This document shows positions 62,092 to 64,000 of a stretch of 64,000 nucleotides of DNA, piece after piece. Source of the DNA: Nonomuraea spiralis (lineage in GTDB: Bacteria; Actinomycetota; Actinomycetes; Streptosporangiales; Streptosporangiaceae); assembly GCF_014648435.1 (NCBI RefSeq), contig NZ_BMRC01000016.1, positions 1 through 64,000 of the forward strand, written 5' to 3'. The translations under genes were made by a program, and so were the position numbers. Below the pieces are notes generated by a model. The model worked only from the letters and a program-made list of their open reading frames with translations, had not been told where the DNA came from and made no database searches. The number at the start of each line of letters is the position of its first letter. The stretch's first letter is position 1.

Positions 62092-63708
62092 ATGCAGCCG
62101 CTGGTCGTGGTGCTGATGGTGGCGGTGCTCGTGCTCGCGTTCGGGATGATCGCGGCGCTGCTCGTCGTCATACGCCGGACCTCAGGCGGTCTGCCCCGGA
62201 AGGGCGGGCCGAGCCCCGAGCAGGTGGAGGCCGTACACACTGAGCTTGAAGAGGCTCGGGAGAAGGCCAGCGAGATCCGGACCAAGGCGGAGAGCGACGC
62301 CGAGGAGATCCTGCGCAGGTCGGAGACCGCCACCGAGAGCGCCGCGCAGATGCGGCGAGAGGTCGAGGAGGAGAGCCGGATCCTGAAGTCCGAGCTCAAG
62401 GAGCTCCGGACCGATCTCGAACGCAGGGAGGCCAGGCTGGCCGAGCGCGAGCAGCGGCTCGACGAGGAGGCCAGGCGGCAGGCCGAGCGGGACAGGAAGC
62501 TGGCCGAGACCGAGGTCGAGCTGGCCGACCGGCGCGAGGAACTGCTCCAGGTCGAGGAGGAACGGCGGGTGATCCTGGAACGGGTCGCCGGGCTGACGGG
62601 GGAGCAGGCCAAGTCCGAGCTGGTCAGGGAGATCGAGAACCAGGCCAAGCGTGAGGCGGCGCTGATCATCCGGGAGATCGAGAGCGATGCCCGCAAGGAA
62701 GGCGAGAAGCGGGCCACCAAGATCGTGACGCTGGCGGTGCAGCGGGTGGCGGCCGAGCAGACGGCGGAGTCGGTCGTCAGCGTGCTGCATCTGCCCGGTG
62801 ACGAGATGAAGGGCCGGATCATCGGGCGCGAGGGCCGCAACATCCGGGCGTTCGAATCGACCACCGGCGTGAACCTGATCATCGACGACACCCCGGAAGC
62901 GGTGTTGTTGTCGTGTTTCGACCCGGTACGCAGGGAGACGGCGCGGCTCACGCTGGAGAAGCTGGTGCTGGACGGACGCATCCATCCCCAGCGGATCGAG
63001 GAGGCGCACGACCGCAGCCGCCAGGAGGTGCAGGACCTCTGTGCGCGGGCGGGTGAGGACGCGCTGGTCGAGCTGGGCATCACGGACATGCACCCGGAGC
63101 TGACGCTGCTGCTCGGGCAACTTCGCTACCGCACGTCCTACGGACAGAACGTGCTCAAGCATCTGATCGAGTCCGCGCACATCGCCGGCATCATGGCGGC
63201 CGAGCTGAAGATGAACCAGCAGCTCATGAAGCGGTGCGCGCTGCTGCACGACATCGGCAAGGCGCTCACCCACGAGGTCGAGGGCAGTCACGCGCTGATC
63301 GGCGCGGAGATCGCCCGCCGGTACGGCGAGCAGGAGGACGTGGTGCACGCCATCGAGGCGCACCACAACGAGGTCGAGGTGCATACGGTCGAGGCGGTGC
63401 TCACCCAGGCGGCCGACGCCATCAGCGGCAGCCGGCCGGGGGCGCGCAGGGAGTCGCTGGAGGCGTACGTCAAGCGGCTGGAGCGGCTGGAGGAGATCGC
63501 GCAGTCGTACGAGGGCGTGGAGAAGGTGTTCGCCATGCAGGCCGGGCGGGAGATCCGGGTCATGGTCAAGCCTGACGCGATCGACGACATCCAGGCGCAG
63601 GTGATCGCCCGGGATGTGGCCAAGCAGGTGGAAGAGGAGCTGACGTACCCGGGGCAGATCCGGATCACGGTGGTGCGGGAGTCGCGGGCCACCGAATTCG
63701 CCCGCTGA
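62092..63708 (+). CDS. rny: ribonuclease Y
   Basis: A 538-residue membrane-bound endoribonuclease that starts mRNA decay. Order: N-terminal membrane helix (VVVLMVAVLVLAFGMIAALL), a long coiled coil of Glu/Arg-rich heptads (about 40-230), a KH domain with GRIIGREGRNIRAFE, and an HD hydrolase domain with LLHDIGKAL and the metal-binding HD pair, then a conserved C-terminus. Length is normal. Its ribosome site AGGAGGGCG precedes the ATG. Together with RNase J at the left end of the window, this genome carries both gram-positive decay nucleases. Confidence 0.95.
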   Translation: MQPLVVVLMVAVLVLAFGMIAALLVVIRRTSGGLPRKGGPSPEQVEAVHTELEEAREKASEIRTKAESDAEEILRRSETATESAAQMRREVEEESRILKSELKELRTDLERREARLAEREQRLDEEARRQAERDRKLAETEVELADRREELLQVEEERRVILERVAGLTGEQAKSELVREIENQAKREAALIIREIESDARKEGEKRATKIVTLAVQRVAAEQTAESVVSVLHLPGDEMKGRIIGREGRNIRAFESTTGVNLIIDDTPEAVLLSCFDPVRRETARLTLEKLVLDGRIHPQRIEEAHDRSRQEVQDLCARAGEDALVELGITDMHPELTLLLGQLRYRTSYGQNVLKHLIESAHIAGIMAAELKMNQQLMKRCALLHDIGKALTHEVEGSHALIGAEIARRYGEQEDVVHAIEAHHNEVEVHTVEAVLTQAADAISGSRPGARRESLEAYVKRLERLEEIAQSYEGVEKVFAMQAGREIRVMVKPDAIDDIQAQVIARDVAKQVEEELTYPGQIRITVVRESRATEFAR

Positions 63709-63930
63709 CCCCCGGTACGTCGGGAGAGCGTGGCTGTCCCCTGGGGAGTGGATGATCAGGGGGCGGCTGACGGGCCGCGGGTGGCGAGGGTGGTCGCCGG
63801 GTGGCGTTGCAGGTGGCCGGGGCGGTCGCTGATGGTGCCGCAAGGGGATCAAGAGGTGTGTTCGGCGAACGCGCTGGAGGGCTGGGCGGGCGCGGTTGGG
63901 GTGCGCCCGCCCAGTGGGTGGGTTTGATGG

Positions 63931-64000
63931 TCAGGCCAGGCGGATTCGGGGGTCGAGGAGGCCGTAGGCGATGTCCACCAGGAGGTTGGCCACCACTACG
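63931..64000 (-). CDS. dipeptide-type ABC transporter permease, C-terminal fragment (window edge)
   Basis: The last 22 residues are VVVANLLVDIAYGLLDPRIR followed by LA and a TGA stop at 63931. N-L-x-V-D-x-x-Y-x-x-L-D-P-R-I-R is the classic end of DppB/OppB-type permeases. The rest is beyond the window. Convergent with rny. Confidence 0.8.
   Translation of the reverse strand, partial: VVVANLLVDIAYGLLDPRIRLA

Overview
The window reads as a chromosomal segment of a high-GC actinobacterium. Codon third positions are almost all G or C, starts are often GTG or TTG, and many genes lack a Shine-Dalgarno but carry a TAnnnT-type -10 box six or seven bases before the start. Gene content (dapA-rnj, ftsK-rodZ-rimO-pgsA-cinA-clgR, DUF3046-recA-recX, rny) and protein style suggest the Streptosporangiales (Nonomuraea or Streptosporangium relatives). 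This placement is inferred from memory of the families, not from a search.

Layout. 0-8.5 kb: the cut end of an IS256-family element, a GNAT acetyltransferase, dapA and rnj, then an ABC-2 exporter (two permeases and an ATPase) divergent from a NarL-type two-component pair. 8.5-11.7 kb: gene-poor, eroded DNA with an IS5-type transposase remnant, a cluster of GC palindromes and one DUF402 gene. 11.7-24.1 kb: an oxidative uronate/aldarate island: uronate dehydrogenase, D-glucarate dehydratase, keto-deoxy-glucarate dehydratase, alpha-ketoglutaric semialdehyde dehydrogenase, a sugar ABC transporter, an IclR regulator, an uncharacterised 383-residue protein, and a LacI-aldose epimerase pair. Together these would carry galacturonate/glucuronate or aldarates to 2-oxoglutarate. 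A two-box palindromic operator with 19-bp phasing recurs at three promoters of this island, and a weaker version precedes iclR.

24.1-29.0 kb: a large SpoIIE-type phosphatase, then a GntR/UTRA regulator flanked by matching TCATATATATGA-like sites and a decaying set of targets (MFS and metallophosphoesterase pseudogenes, a shortened tyrosine phosphatase). 29.0-36.4 kb: the conserved ftsK-to-clgR block plus a Nei-type glycosylase. 36.4-46.2 kb: Rrf2, a membrane endonuclease/phosphatase-family protein, and a NagZ plus sugar ABC transporter operon bracketed by two paralogous ROK repressors. 46.2-51.4 kb: VanX-type D-Ala-D-Ala dipeptidase, carboxylate-amine ligase, and a GntR/FCD-controlled gamma-glutamyltransferase plus TauE-type exporter pair. 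51.7-56.4 kb: a 1.56-kiloresidue Lhr helicase. 56.4-64 kb: VOC protein, small conserved genes, recA with a LexA box, a recX carrying a roughly 600-residue disordered N-terminal extension, rny (RNase Y), and the tail of a peptide-type ABC permease.

The most notable items are the shared aldarate-regulon operator, the uncharacterised protein co-transcribed with glucarate dehydratase, the giant RecX extension, the decaying GntR regulon, several repeat arrays, and widespread leaderless start architecture. No tRNA, rRNA or CRISPR array was seen.
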